64,000 nt of DNA from Asanoa siamensis (GCF_016862555.1 NZ_BONE01000016.1:1-64000); one strand, 5' to 3'; positions 46,690 to 56,591 are shown, counted from the stretch's first letter. The notes: generated from the letters alone by a model not told the origin. Translations and numbers: made by a program.

Positions 46690-48099
46690 ATGATGATCAG
46701 GCGTTCGGCGCTCGCCGCCCTGGTGGCCCTGACCATCGGCGGCGCGGCCGCCTGCACCGACTCCGGTCAGGCCGACGAGGGGTTCGGCCCCGGCGCGGCC
46801 GGCATCGGTGACCCCTATTTCCCGACCTACGGCAACGGCGGCTACGACGTCAAGGACTACGCGCTGGTCCTGCGTTACGACCCCGGCAGCGACCGGCTCG
46901 AGGGCACCGCGACGATCACCGCGACCGCCACCCAGAACCTGTCACGGTTCAACCTGGACTTCCGGGGCCCCGAGGTGTCGGCGGTGACCGTCGACGGCGC
47001 GGCCGCCGCCGAGCAGAAGCGGGAGGCCGACGAGCTCGTCGTGACGCCCGCCGCCGGCCTGCGCAAGGACAGCACGTTCACCACGGTCGTGACCTACGGC
47101 GGTGTGCCGCAGCCGATCACGAGCCCCGAGCTGGGCACCGGCGGCTGGCTGGCCACCCCGACCGGCGCGATCGCGCTCGGCCAGCCGGAGTCCGCGAGCA
47201 GCTGGTACCCGGTCAACGACCACCCGCGCGACAAGGCCACCTTCGCGCTCGAGATGACCGTGCCGAACGGCACTTCGGCGCTGAGCAACGGCGCGCCGGG
47301 GGAGAAGACCGAGAAGGACGGCTGGACCACCTGGCGCTGGCGGGAGTCGGCGCCGATGGCCAGCTATCTGTCCACGGTGGTCATCGGCGACTTCCGGGTC
47401 ACGACGGGCAGCCACCAGGGCAAGCCGATCGTGACCGCGGTCGACAACACGCTGGCCAAGGACTCCAACGCCGACAAGGCGATGGCCCGCACCGGCGAGG
47501 TCGCCGACTTCCTGGCCACCCAGTTCGGGCCTTACCCCTTCGACGCGTACGGCGGTGTCGTGGTCGTCGACAACCGCATCCGGTACGCGCTGGAGACGCA
47601 GTCCCGCCCGGTCTACAGCGACTCGTTCTTCAGCAGCTCCACCAGCGAGTGGGTGGTCGCGCACGAGCTGGCCCACCAGTGGTTCGGCGACAGCGTGTCG
47701 ATCGGGGCCTGGCGCGACATCTGGCTCAACGAGGGCTTCGCCACCTACGCCGAGTGGCTCTGGGCCGAGCACGACGAGGGCGTGCCGGTGCGGACCTCGT
47801 TCGATCGCGCGTACGAGACGATCCGCTGGGAGGACCCGACCTTCGACCCCGGCACCTCCGGGCTGTTCGGCAACTCCGTCTACATCCGCGGCGGGCTGAC
47901 GGTGCACGCGCTGCGGGAGGAGGTCGGCGACGACTCGTTCTTCCGCATCCTGAAGGAATGGACGGCGCAGAAGCGCAACGCCAACGCGACGACCGAGGAG
48001 TTCATCGCGCTGGCCGAGCGGATCTCCGGCAAGCCGCTGCGCGAGTTCCTGATGGCCTGGCTCACCTCGAAGACGCCGCCCCCGAAACCCGGCGACTAG
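46690..48099 (+). CDS. M1-family aminopeptidase, secreted lipoprotein
   Basis: About 469 residues. The signal peptide ends at a lipobox-like GGAAAC (Cys about 24). The N-terminal beta domain is followed by the zinc peptidase core: HELAHQW with the catalytic Glu and the third ligand in WLNEGFATYAEW (HExxH-x18-E), and a downstream Tyr in the RGGLTVHAL region. It is shorter than full M1 enzymes, lacking the large C-terminal helical domain, as is usual for this actinobacterial group. TAGGCT lies six bases before ATG 46690; GTG 46687 is the alternative. Substrate unknown. Confidence 0.88.
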   Translation: MMIRRSALAALVALTIGGAAACTDSGQADEGFGPGAAGIGDPYFPTYGNGGYDVKDYALVLRYDPGSDRLEGTATITATATQNLSRFNLDFRGPEVSAVTVDGAAAAEQKREADELVVTPAAGLRKDSTFTTVVTYGGVPQPITSPELGTGGWLATPTGAIALGQPESASSWYPVNDHPRDKATFALEMTVPNGTSALSNGAPGEKTEKDGWTTWRWRESAPMASYLSTVVIGDFRVTTGSHQGKPIVTAVDNTLAKDSNADKAMARTGEVADFLATQFGPYPFDAYGGVVVVDNRIRYALETQSRPVYSDSFFSSSTSEWVVAHELAHQWFGDSVSIGAWRDIWLNEGFATYAEWLWAEHDEGVPVRTSFDRAYETIRWEDPTFDPGTSGLFGNSVYIRGGLTVHALREEVGDDSFFRILKEWTAQKRNANATTEEFIALAERISGKPLREFLMAWLTSKTPPPKPGD

Positions 48100-49217
48100 C
48101 GCTTGACGACCAGCTTGGGGTTGGCCTTGAGGTAGGCGTCGGCCTTGCCGGCCCGCAGCTCGGTGATGAAGCCCCGGCCGACCGCGGTGAGCTGCTCGCC
48201 GCGGTAGCCGCTGCCGCGGCCCACGCCGGCGCCCGGCAGCGAGACCAGCGTCAGGTTCTCCGGGCGCAGCTTGGACAGCGCGAAGCCGTACTCGATCGGG
48301 GTGCGGTCGCCGGCGATGAAGTCGACGGAGTTGCCCAGCGCCCGGAACAGCCGCTCGATGCCCGCCGCGTCCGTCGGCAGGCCGGTGGAGAGCGCCTTCG
48401 CCAGGATCGCCTTGATCAGCTGCTGCTGGTGACGCTGCCTCGTGTAGTCACCGCCGGCCGTGTAGCGCTGCCGCGCGTAGTCGATCGCCTGCCAGCCGAC
48501 GAAGTGCCGGTTGCCCGGGTTGTAGGTCATCTGCGGGCCCTGGTAGTCGCCCCCGCGCAGGGTGCGCGATTCGCCGTCGGGCCGGCGGTGCATCGAGACG
48601 ACCTTCTGGTCGACGTACATGTCGACGCCGCCGAGTTCGTTGACCAGCTTCTCGAAGCCGCCGAAGTTGAGGATCGCGCCGACGTGGAAGGTCTTGATCC
48701 CGGTGTACCGGCTGACCGTCTGTCGCAGCAGCTCGAAGCCCTGCGCCGCGGAGGGTTCGGCCTTGCCGCGCCGGCTGCCGTAGCTCATCGCGTGCGTCAG
48801 CTTGGTGTTGCCGCCGCGGTAGCCCGACTTCGGGAACGCCGGGATGTCGACGACGAGGTCGCGGGGCAGCGAGTAAAGATAGCCGCGGTCGAGGTTCTCG
48901 GTGACGTGCAGGATCAGCACCGCGTCGGCGTGGGGCTCCCATCCGGGCACGGAGACCCGGGTGTCGACGCCCACCAGCAGGATGTCGAGCGGGCCCTTGA
49001 TGTCGAGGCCGGGCTGCACGGTCGGGCTCGGTGTCGGCGCGCTCTCGGTCGGCCGGTCCGACGTGGTCGGTGCGGCGGCGGCCGGCGCCCGCTCCTCGCC
49101 GCCGGTGCGGGTCACCGCGAAGACCGCGCCGCCGATCAGCAGCACCGCCACGACGGCGGCCCCGACAAGCAGCGTGAGCCTGTGTCGCCCGAGCGCACCG
49201 ATCCCCGTCCCAGTCAC
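48096..49217 (-). CDS. LytR-CpsA-Psr (LCP) family glycopolymer ligase
   Basis: About 373 residues. LCP proteins attach glycopolymers (teichoic-type polymers, arabinogalactan) from lipid carriers to peptidoglycan. There is one N-terminal membrane helix (LTLLVGAAVVAVLLIGGAVFAV), a Pro/Thr-rich linker, then the LCP domain: DILLVGVDTR, the Arg-containing SLPRDLVVDIP, GGFEKLVNELGGVDMYVDQ and ARQRYTAGGDYTRQRHQQQLI. The start is uncertain; GTG 49217 gives the conserved topology. Its stop overlaps that of the M1 peptidase gene within the palindrome CTAG. Confidence 0.9.
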   Translation of the reverse strand: MTGTGIGALGRHRLTLLVGAAVVAVLLIGGAVFAVTRTGGEERAPAAAAPTTSDRPTESAPTPSPTVQPGLDIKGPLDILLVGVDTRVSVPGWEPHADAVLILHVTENLDRGYLYSLPRDLVVDIPAFPKSGYRGGNTKLTHAMSYGSRRGKAEPSAAQGFELLRQTVSRYTGIKTFHVGAILNFGGFEKLVNELGGVDMYVDQKVVSMHRRPDGESRTLRGGDYQGPQMTYNPGNRHFVGWQAIDYARQRYTAGGDYTRQRHQQQLIKAILAKALSTGLPTDAAGIERLFRALGNSVDFIAGDRTPIEYGFALSKLRPENLTLVSLPGAGVGRGSGYRGEQLTAVGRGFITELRAGKADAYLKANPKLVVKR

Positions 49218-49278
49218 GCCGAAATGATGACGGAACTTCACGATGGCGCAATACCTACCGACGGGTAATGATGTCGGG

Positions 49279-50940
49279 ATGAGGTACGACGTGGTCGTCA
49301 TCGGCTCCGGTTTCGGGGGCAGTGTCGCCGCGTTGCGCCTGGTGGAGAAGGGCTACTCGGCGCTGGTCCTGGAGGCGGGGCGGCGGTTCGCCGACGACGA
49401 GCTGCCGGCGACGTCCTGGCGGCTCCGCCGTTTCCTCTGGGCGCCGCGGCTGCGTTTCTTCGGGATCCAGCGGCTGCGCGTGCTGCGGCCGGCCGGGCGG
49501 CGCGGGCGCGGCGACAAGGTGCTGGTGCTCTCCGGCGCCGGGGTCGGCGGCGGTTCGCTGGTCTACGCCAACACCCTCTACGAGCCGATGCCCGACTTCT
49601 ACGCCGATCCGCAGTGGGCCGCGATGGCCGACTGGCGGGCGGAGCTCGCGCCGCACTTCGACCAGGCGAAGCGAATGCTGGGTGTCGCGACGTACCCGTC
49701 GCGCACGCCGGCCGACCGGGCCATGCGGGCCGTCGCCGCCCGGATGGGGGTCGAGTCGACGTTCCACCCGACGCCGGTGGGGATCCACTTCGGGCGACCG
49801 GGCGAGACCGTTCCCGACCCTTACTTCGGTGGGGCCGGCCCGGCGCGTACGGGTTGCCTGCACTGTGGTGCGTGCATGACCGGGTGCCGGCACGGCGCGA
49901 AGAACAGCCTGGTGAAGAACTATCTCCATCTCGCCGAGCGGGCGGGTGCCGAGGTGCGGCCGCTGACGACGGCGGTCGCGGTGCGGCCCGCGGGCTCCGG
50001 CTACGAGGTCTCCACGGTCCGGACCGGCGGCCGGCGGCGCACGGTGGTCGCGGCCGACCAGGTCGTGTTCGCGGCCGGCGCCCTGGGCACCGTGGAGCTG
50101 CTGCACCGGATGCGGGCATCGAATGCGTTGCCGGGGCTGTCCGCCCGGCTGGGCACGCTGGTCCGCACCAACTCCGAGTCGATCCTCGGTGCGACGATCC
50201 CGGGCCGGTCGGCCGTCGACTACACGCAGGGTGCGGCGATCACGAGCTCGTTCCACCCCGACGCGCGTACGCACATCGAACCGGTCCGCTACGGCCCCGG
50301 CTCCAACGCGATGGGGCTGCTGCAGTCGGCGCTGGTCGACGGCGGGCCGCACCGGGTCCGGCGGCTGCTGGCGACCCTGGCCGGGCGACCCCTGACCTAC
50401 CTGCGCGCGCTGTCGGTGCGTGACTGGTCCCGGCGCACCGTGATCGCGCTCGTCATGCAGTCACTGGACAACTCGCTGACGCTCGACTGGCGGCGGGGCC
50501 GGCTGGTCAGCACGCCCGGGCACGGCGCCCCGAACCCGACCTGGATCCCGGCCGGCAACACCGCCGCCCGGTTGCTGGCCGAGGAGATCGGCGGGGTGCC
50601 GGGCGGCTCGCTGACCGAGGCCTTCGACATCCCGCTGACGGCGCACATCCTGGGTGGCGCGGCGATCGGGGCCACGCCCGCGGCCGGGGTGGTCGACGGG
50701 TGGCAGCGCGTCTACGGACACCCGGGCCTGCACGTCGTCGACGGGGCGGCGGTGCCGGCGAACCTGGGCGTCAACCCCGCGCTGACGATCACCGCGCTGG
50801 CCGAGCGGGCGCTGTCGTTCTGGCCCGAGAAGGGTGCGGTCGACCCTCGGCCCGCGCTCGGATCCGCGTACGCCCCGGTCCCTCGGGTCTGGCCGGGACG
50901 GCCCGCCGTGCCGCCCGCGGCGCCGGGGGAGCTGCGCTGA
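49279..50940 (+). CDS. GMC-type FAD-dependent oxidoreductase (cholesterol-oxidase-like)
   Basis: A 553-residue flavoprotein: FAD-binding motif VVVIGSGFGGSVAALRL at the N-terminus, GMC signature SGAGVGGGSLVYANTLYEP, and the C-terminal NxGVNPALTITALAERA with conserved Asn. A Cys cluster, GCLHCGACMTGCRHGAKN, follows the FAD domain and has CxxCxxCxxxC spacing that could hold an iron-sulfur cluster; it is characteristic of this subgroup. The overall layout resembles cholesterol oxidases and related alcohol/sterol oxidoreductases, but no signal peptide is seen and the substrate is unknown. ATG at 49279. Confidence 0.86.
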   Translation: MRYDVVVIGSGFGGSVAALRLVEKGYSALVLEAGRRFADDELPATSWRLRRFLWAPRLRFFGIQRLRVLRPAGRRGRGDKVLVLSGAGVGGGSLVYANTLYEPMPDFYADPQWAAMADWRAELAPHFDQAKRMLGVATYPSRTPADRAMRAVAARMGVESTFHPTPVGIHFGRPGETVPDPYFGGAGPARTGCLHCGACMTGCRHGAKNSLVKNYLHLAERAGAEVRPLTTAVAVRPAGSGYEVSTVRTGGRRRTVVAADQVVFAAGALGTVELLHRMRASNALPGLSARLGTLVRTNSESILGATIPGRSAVDYTQGAAITSSFHPDARTHIEPVRYGPGSNAMGLLQSALVDGGPHRVRRLLATLAGRPLTYLRALSVRDWSRRTVIALVMQSLDNSLTLDWRRGRLVSTPGHGAPNPTWIPAGNTAARLLAEEIGGVPGGSLTEAFDIPLTAHILGGAAIGATPAAGVVDGWQRVYGHPGLHVVDGAAVPANLGVNPALTITALAERALSFWPEKGAVDPRPALGSAYAPVPRVWPGRPAVPPAAPGELR

Positions 50941-51064
50941 GCGTGCCCCCTGATGGTCCTGGGCTTCGTGATGTCGTGACCTTGGTTACGGCGGTGGTCG
51001 CGGGCCGCTCCGTGCGGGTGAGCGCGCGTCGGGCGGCCCGGCCCGGTCGGTAAACTCCGGACAC

Positions 51065-52618
51065 ATGACCACGCCTCGCCCGGTTCTCGTCGTCGACTAC
51101 GGCGCGCAGTACGCACAGCTCATCGCCCGCCGGGTGCGGGAGGCCAAGGTCTACTCCGAGATCGTGCCGCACACCATGCCGGTCAAGGACATGCTGGCCA
51201 AGGACCCGGTGGCGATCATCCTGTCCGGCGGCCCCTCCAGCGTCTACGAGGTTGGCGCCCCGCAGGTCGACAGCGACCTGTTCGAGACGGGTGTCCCGGT
51301 GTTCGGCATCTGCTACGGCTTCCAGGCGATGGCCCAGGCGCTGGGCGGCACGGTGGCGCACACGGGCGGGCGCGAGTTCGGCGGCACCCAGCTGACCGTG
51401 GCGCCCGAGGCCGGTGTGCTGCTGCGCGACCTGCCGGCGTCGCTGCCGGTGTGGATGAGCCACGGCGACAGCGTGACCGCGGCGCCGGCCGGGTTCACCG
51501 TCACCGCCGCGACGCCGGGCGCCGAGGTGGCCGCGTTCGAGGACCTGGCCGGCCGGCGGGCCGGCACCCAGTTCCACCCCGAGGTCATGCACACGGCGCA
51601 CGGGCAGGACGTGCTCACCCGCTTCCTGTACGACATCGCCGGCATCGCGCCGAGTTGGACGCCGGACAACATCATCGACGACCAGGTCGAAGCGATCCGA
51701 GCCCGCGTGGGTGACAAGGAGGTCATCTGCGGCCTGTCGGGTGGCGTCGACTCCGCGGTGGCGGCGGCGCTCGTCCACAAGGCCGTCGGCGACCAGCTCA
51801 CCTGCGTCTTCGTCGACCACGGGCTGCTCCGCGCGGGTGAGGCCGAGCAGGTCGAGAAGGACTACGTCGCGGCCACGGGCGTCAAGCTCAAGGTCGTCGA
51901 CGCGGCCGACCGCTTCCTGGCGGCGCTGGACGGCGTGACCGACCCGGAGCAGAAGCGGAAGATCATCGGCCGCGAGTTCATCCGGGTCTTCGAGCAGGCG
52001 GCCCGCGAGGTCGCCGCCTCGGGCGACGTCGAGTTCCTGGTGCAGGGCACGCTCTACCCGGACGTCGTCGAGTCGGGCGGCGGCACGGGCACGGCCAACA
52101 TCAAGTCCCACCACAACGTGGGCGGGCTGCCCGAGGACCTGAAGTTCGCGCTGGTGGAGCCGCTGCGCACGTTGTTCAAGGACGAGGTACGCACGATCGG
52201 CCACGCCCTGGGCCTGCCCGAGGCGATGGTATGGCGGCACCCGTTCCCGGGCCCGGGCCTGGCCATCCGGATCATCGGCGCGGTCGACCGCGACCGCCTC
52301 GACATCCTGCGGGCGGCCGACCTGATCGCCCGCGAGGAGTTGACGGCGGCGGGCCTCGACCGGGACGTCTGGCAGTTCCCGGTGGTGCTGCTGGCCGACG
52401 TCCGCAGCGTGGGTGTCCAGGGTGACGGCAGGACCTACGGCCACCCGGTGGTGCTGCGGCCCGTCTCCAGCGAGGACGCCATGACGGCCGACTGGTCACG
52501 CCTGCCGTACGACGTGATCACCCGCATCTCCACCCGGATCACGAACGAGGTCCGCGAGGTGAACCGCGTGGTCCTCGACGTGACGAGCAAGCCGCCGGGC
52601 ACGATCGAGTGGGAGTGA
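51065..52618 (+). CDS. guaA: GMP synthase (glutamine-hydrolysing)
   Basis: GuaA converts XMP to GMP. The 517-residue protein has an N-terminal class I glutamine amidotransferase domain ([25 protein letters not shown] with catalytic Cys; QFHPEV), an ATP-pyrophosphatase domain ([14 protein letters not shown]) and a C-terminal dimerisation domain ending GTIEWE. TAAACT eight bases before the ATG suggests a leaderless or near-leaderless message. It completes the IMP-to-GMP route with guaB. Confidence 0.97.
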   Translation: MTTPRPVLVVDYGAQYAQLIARRVREAKVYSEIVPHTMPVKDMLAKDPVAIILSGGPSSVYEVGAPQVDSDLFETGVPVFGICYGFQAMAQALGGTVAHTGGREFGGTQLTVAPEAGVLLRDLPASLPVWMSHGDSVTAAPAGFTVTAATPGAEVAAFEDLAGRRAGTQFHPEVMHTAHGQDVLTRFLYDIAGIAPSWTPDNIIDDQVEAIRARVGDKEVICGLSGGVDSAVAAALVHKAVGDQLTCVFVDHGLLRAGEAEQVEKDYVAATGVKLKVVDAADRFLAALDGVTDPEQKRKIIGREFIRVFEQAAREVAASGDVEFLVQGTLYPDVVESGGGTGTANIKSHHNVGGLPEDLKFALVEPLRTLFKDEVRTIGHALGLPEAMVWRHPFPGPGLAIRIIGAVDRDRLDILRAADLIAREELTAAGLDRDVWQFPVVLLADVRSVGVQGDGRTYGHPVVLRPVSSEDAMTADWSRLPYDVITRISTRITNEVREVNRVVLDVTSKPPGTIEWE

Positions 52619-52822
52619 TCCGGCCGGTAGGCCGTCTCGCCTAGTCAATACCGTCCCCGTTTGGCCCGGACCCCCGCGGCGGTCGGCCGCCGGGATGCCG
52701 GCGGCAGGCAGGCAGCGCGTCGACCACGGCGTCGCCGAGACGGCCGAGCGACGCCGGGGTGGCCGGCGGCCCGCTGGCGCGGGCCGGCCGGCCTTCGACG
52801 ACCGGGTCCCCGATGTGGACCG

Positions 52823-53251
52823 TCAGGCCCGGGTATTCGGGTCGTCGCCCTCGTGCGTGCCGGTCCCGGTGTCCATCCCGGACGCCGGCGCCTGGTAACC
52901 CTGCTGGCCGCCGGGCGCCTGGTAGGCCTGCGGCTCCGGGTTGGCCGGCGGCTGGTATGTCGGCGGCTGGTAGGTGCTGGTCCCGCGCGTCTGGGTCTGC
53001 CAGTTCGCGGACGCTCCGCCCTGCCACAGCCCCGAGCCCGGGCCGGCGTCCTCCGGCATCAGGAACCACAGCACCGGGTAGGCGAACAGCGCCAGGCCGC
53101 CCGTGAGGACCACGGTGACCGCGAAGATCACCCGCATCAGCACCGGGTCGACGCCGAAGTAACGACCGAGGCCGCCGCAGACACCTGCGATGATCTTGTC
53201 GTCGGTCGTCCTGCGTAGTTGTTTGTACGGTGGGTTCGCGCTCGTCGTCAT
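52823..53251 (-). CDS. PspC domain membrane protein
   Basis: A 142-residue protein with an N-terminal PspC domain (LRRTTDDKIIAGVCGGLGRYFGV, then a membrane helix VIFAVTVVLTGGLALFAYPVLWFLMP) and a Pro/Gln/Gly/Tyr-rich tail (QAPGGQQGYQAP). PspC proteins belong to envelope-stress responses. ATG at 53251 precedes the conserved domain by about 16 residues; its ribosome site is weak. It is divergent from the Nudix genes. Downstream, 52619-52822 holds no gene that can be supported. Confidence 0.85.
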   Translation of the reverse strand: MTTSANPPYKQLRRTTDDKIIAGVCGGLGRYFGVDPVLMRVIFAVTVVLTGGLALFAYPVLWFLMPEDAGPGSGLWQGGASANWQTQTRGTSTYQPPTYQPPANPEPQAYQAPGGQQGYQAPASGMDTGTGTHEGDDPNTRA

Positions 53252-53372
53252 GCTTCTACGGTCCACCCGACAGGACGGATCTACCTCGGGTACCGCCCGG
53301 AGGCTTACCCTGAATCTGGACCCCTGCGGGTGATCAAGTGTCAGCAATCCGACTCCGGCCCGGAGGTGTCGA

Positions 53373-54344
53373 GTGATTCGGGAAGAATCTCCCTCTGTGA
53401 CCCCTGCGCTCGAACCGGTACGCCGCATCGCGGCCTACGCCGTCTGCACCGACGCCGGCGGCCGCGTGCTCCTGGTCCGAGCCTCCACCCGGTCCGGCAC
53501 CCCCGGCGCCTGGTCCCTCCCGGGCGGCGCCGTCGATCATGGTGAGGACCCCAACCACACCGTCGTACGCGAGTCCGCCGCCGAGACCGGCCTGTCGATC
53601 GCCGTCACCGGCCTGCACGACGTCCTCGCCGACATGCGGGCCCTCCCGCACCGCGGTGTCACCATCCACACCGACCGCCTCATCTACGCCGCGTCGGTCC
53701 GCGGCGGCACCCTGGTCGACCGCGTCGGCCAGCCCACCGACCTGGCCCGCTGGCACACCCTCGACGAGGCCAAGGGCCTCGCGCTGCGCCCGTTCACGGC
53801 CAACGCGCTGGGCCTGCCGCCGGCCACCATCGACCTGCGCCCCGACGAGACGCCCGACTTCCCGAGCTTCTACGCCGCGCCCGGCCCCGACGGCCTGCAC
53901 CGCGCCCAGCGGTTCGCCGCCTACGCGGTCGCCACGGATCCGGCCGGTCGCGTCCTGCTGACCCGGGTCGCCGCGGGCTATCCCGGCGCCGGCTGCTGGC
54001 ACCTCCCGGGCGGCGGCACCGACTTCGGCGAGCAGCCGGGCCAGGCCCTGCTCCGCGAGCTCGTCGAGGAGACGGGTCAGACCGGCCGCCTGGTCTCCCT
54101 GCTCGGCGTGGCCAGCCACCGCGACGCGGCGTCGCTGGGCCCGGAGGGCTACCCGATCGACTGGCACGGCGTCCGCGCCTTCTACCGCGTCGCCGTCGAG
54201 ACCCCGGTGACCCCCAAGGTCGGCGACGTGGGCGGCTCGACCGACGCGGCCCGCTGGTTCCCGCCGGAGGAGCTCCGCGACCTGCCGGAGGCCGCGATCA
54301 CCGAGGTCACCGCCGACGCGGTCCGCGCCGCGTTCCCCGCCTGA
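53373..54344 (+). CDS. Double Nudix hydrolase, paralogue 1
   Basis: A 323-residue protein with two Nudix domains. Domain 2 (about 178-320) has a full Nudix box, GGGTDFGEQPGQ followed by LLRELVEETGQ. Domain 1 (about 17-150) has GGAVDHGEDPNH followed by VVRESAAETGL, in which the first Glu of the EE pair is Ala, so it may be catalytically weak. GTG at 53373 follows GGAGGT. The next gene is a paralogue with the same two-domain order. Nudix enzymes hydrolyse nucleoside diphosphates linked to other groups; the substrate here is unknown. Confidence 0.87.
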   Translation: MIREESPSVTPALEPVRRIAAYAVCTDAGGRVLLVRASTRSGTPGAWSLPGGAVDHGEDPNHTVVRESAAETGLSIAVTGLHDVLADMRALPHRGVTIHTDRLIYAASVRGGTLVDRVGQPTDLARWHTLDEAKGLALRPFTANALGLPPATIDLRPDETPDFPSFYAAPGPDGLHRAQRFAAYAVATDPAGRVLLTRVAAGYPGAGCWHLPGGGTDFGEQPGQALLRELVEETGQTGRLVSLLGVASHRDAASLGPEGYPIDWHGVRAFYRVAVETPVTPKVGDVGGSTDAARWFPPEELRDLPEAAITEVTADAVRAAFPA

Positions 54345-54421
54345 CCCGACGGGCTCGAGTCACCTTCCGCGCCCCGGGGTCGTGAATCCGCGACCGGGCG
54401 CCGGGTGAGATCGTTTGGGTC

Positions 54422-55330
54422 ATGCAGCGACGGCGGCGGATCGGGGCCTACGGTCTGTGCCGGGACGGTGGTCGGGTCCTGCTCACCCGGACCTCCGACC
54501 GGTCCGACTTTCCCGGTGTGTGGCAGCTGCCCGGCGGCGGCCTCGAGCACGGCGAGCCGCCCGCGCACGCGCTCGTCCGCGAATATCAGGAGGAGACCGG
54601 CCTGGAGATCGAGGTCGGCCGCCCCGTCGCCGCCCTCGCCTCCGTGCGCGAGCTGTGGGACATCGACCTCGCCTGGCATTACGACCTGATCGTGTACGAG
54701 GTCCGCGTGCGTCGCGGTGCGCTGCGCGGTGAGGTGGCCGGCACGAGCGACGAGGTCGCCTGGGTGCCCGAGCGCGACCTGGCCGACCTGCGGCTGATGC
54801 CGTTCACCGCCGAGATCCTCGGGCAGCCGGTCGTGCCGCTCGACTTCGCCGCGCCGCATCCCCTCGGTCGCCGGGTGGCGCCGGCGCCGCTGCCGGCCGC
54901 GCAGGGCCAGCGCTTCGCCGCGTACGGGCTCGTGACGTCGCCGCGCGGCGTACTCCTGACCAGGATTTCCCAAGGTTTTCCCGGTGCCGGGAAGTGGCAC
55001 CTGCCCGGCGGCGGCACGGACTTCGGTGAGCAGCCGGCGGCTGGGTTGCTCCGTGAGCTGGCCGAGGAGTCGGGTCAGGCCGGCGAGATCGTCGAGCTCC
55101 TCGCGGTGTCCGACCACCGCAACCCGCGGGCGCTCGGTCCCGAGGGCTATCCGATGGACTGGCACGCGGTACGGGTGGTCTACCGTGTCGATGTCCCGGC
55201 GCCGACGGAGCCCCGCGTGGCCGAGGTGAACGGATCGACGGCGGACGCGCGCTGGTTCGCCCGCGCGGAGGTCGACGCGCTGACCCTGACGGACGTGGCC
55301 GCGGCGGCTGTCCCGATCTGGGCGGGCTGA
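54422..55330 (+). CDS. Double Nudix hydrolase, paralogue 2
   Basis: A 302-residue protein, again two Nudix domains in one chain. Both boxes look intact: GGGLEHGEPPAH followed by LVREYQEETGL, and GGGTDFGEQPAA followed by LLRELAEESGQ. The second domain is strikingly similar to the second domain of the upstream neighbour (shared WHLPGGGTDFGEQP, LGPEGYP, DWH, GST and ARWF), showing a recent tandem duplication of an already doubled gene. The first domains differ more. ATG at 54422; no clear ribosome site. Confidence 0.87.
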   Translation: MQRRRRIGAYGLCRDGGRVLLTRTSDRSDFPGVWQLPGGGLEHGEPPAHALVREYQEETGLEIEVGRPVAALASVRELWDIDLAWHYDLIVYEVRVRRGALRGEVAGTSDEVAWVPERDLADLRLMPFTAEILGQPVVPLDFAAPHPLGRRVAPAPLPAAQGQRFAAYGLVTSPRGVLLTRISQGFPGAGKWHLPGGGTDFGEQPAAGLLRELAEESGQAGEIVELLAVSDHRNPRALGPEGYPMDWHAVRVVYRVDVPAPTEPRVAEVNGSTADARWFARAEVDALTLTDVAAAAVPIWAG

Positions 55331-55373
55331 GCTGCGCAGACGGCACAAATCACCAATGTTGCCGCCTAGACCC

Positions 55374-55379
55374 TATAAT
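55374..55379 (+). promoter_or_regulatory. TATAAT -10-like element upstream of pssA
   Basis: A perfect TATAAT in an unusually AT-rich patch between the Nudix genes and pssA. No good -35 lies 16-18 bases upstream. The 240-base gap contains no other supportable feature. Confidence 0.35.
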
Positions 55380-55573
55380 CGGTGGTTGGGCCAAGAGCTC
55401 GTACCGTCGCTTATGCCGTTCAAGTCAATATTGTCGCGTTCGTGCTGGTTCATCCGATAGAACCGTGTACGAGTCTCGCCAATCAGAACCATCTGTGCGA
55501 TGGTGTAGACCGCAAGATCGGGCGGTCGCTCGACTTGGCGGCGCAGAGATCCGATCCGGACCTGGAGGACCAC

Positions 55574-56545
55574 GTGCCGAGAGCCCCTTGGCGTCGGCGT
55601 AGCACCACCGATAGTCCGCGTCTCGCTTTCGACAGCCCGCGCCCCGGTGGTCGCCGGTGGTACGGCCTGCGTCGTGGCGGCAGCACCCTCGCCCGGCAGG
55701 TCCTGCGCGTGCGGGTGGGCCGGCGCTCCCGGGTCGCCGTGGTGCATCCCGACAGCCACTCCATCGACCCGTTGGCCATCCGCGAGATCCAGGCGATCGC
55801 ACCGGTCAGCCCCGCGGTCGGCCCGAGCGAGCCGGCCCCGGCCGTCGGCATGGCGATCCCGCTGCTGCCCGGCGAGCGCACGCTGGCCCGCCGCGCGAAG
55901 TTCGCGCTGGTCAACGGCTGCACGCTGGCCAGCCTCGGGCTGGGCCTCCTGGCCATCTTCCTGGCGATGCAGGGCGACATCCAGATCGCCGCGATCTGCC
56001 TGGTCGCCTGCGTGGTCTTCGACGGCCTCGACGGCATGCTGGCCCGCCGCCTCGGCGTCGCGAGCCCGTTCGGCGCCCAGATGGACTCGCTGGCCGACAT
56101 GTGCTCGTTCGGCCTGGCGGCGCCGGTGGTGGTCTACGCGTCCCTGCACGGCACGGTCTCGACGGCCGCGGCGGCGATAGCCTGCGCACTGGTCGCGGGT
56201 TGCGCGGCGATCCGGCTGGCCAGATTCAACGTCTCGCCCAAGGACGGCCGCTTCTTCTGCGGGGTGCCGACCACGATGGCCGCCGCGGTGCTGGCCCTGG
56301 CGGTGCTGATCGGCCTCCCGGTCTCGGGCACGTTCGTCGTGGCAGGCGTAGCCCTGCTGGCCTTCGCGATGGTGTCCAGCTTCCCCTACGCGAAGCTGGC
56401 ACGCCTGGTGAAGCTCCCGCCGTGGCTGCTCCTGGTCCCGGTGGTGGGCGCGCTGCTCGACATCCGCGCGACGTTCTTCGCGATCGTCATCGCCTACCTG
56501 GTCAGTGGCCCGCTGCTCTGGCTCCGCCAGCGCAACACCGCCTGA
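55574..56545 (+). CDS. pssA: CDP-diacylglycerol--serine O-phosphatidyltransferase
   Basis: An integral membrane enzyme of phosphatidylserine synthesis. The 323-residue protein has the complete CDP-alcohol phosphotransferase motif D-G-x2-A-R-x8-G-x3-D-x3-D (FDGLDGMLARR, then GAQMDSLAD) and six to eight membrane helices. There is an unusual basic N-terminal extension of about 100 residues (RRWYGLRRGGSTLARQVLRVRVGRR). GTG at 55574 has TGGAGG five bases upstream. The partner psd lies 5 kb away on the other strand with the biotin operon between. Activity assigned from the motif and from linkage to psd. Confidence 0.82.
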   Translation: MPRAPWRRRSTTDSPRLAFDSPRPGGRRWYGLRRGGSTLARQVLRVRVGRRSRVAVVHPDSHSIDPLAIREIQAIAPVSPAVGPSEPAPAVGMAIPLLPGERTLARRAKFALVNGCTLASLGLGLLAIFLAMQGDIQIAAICLVACVVFDGLDGMLARRLGVASPFGAQMDSLADMCSFGLAAPVVVYASLHGTVSTAAAAIACALVAGCAAIRLARFNVSPKDGRFFCGVPTTMAAAVLALAVLIGLPVSGTFVVAGVALLAFAMVSSFPYAKLARLVKLPPWLLLVPVVGALLDIRATFFAIVIAYLVSGPLLWLRQRNTA

Positions 56546-56562
56546 CACCAGCCCAACCAACC

Positions 56563-56591
56563 GCGGCCCCTGCCAAACCGGCGGGGGCCGC
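56563..56591. terminator. Bidirectional terminator between pssA and bioQ-like gene
   Basis: GCGGCCCCTGCC (56563-56574) pairs with GGCGGGGGCCGC (56580-56591), one mismatch, between convergent genes. Confidence 0.65.

Noticed and set aside
52619-52822. Continuation of a gene after pspC
   Set aside because: Frames here are short and Arg/Pro/Gly-rich without ribosome sites or family similarity.
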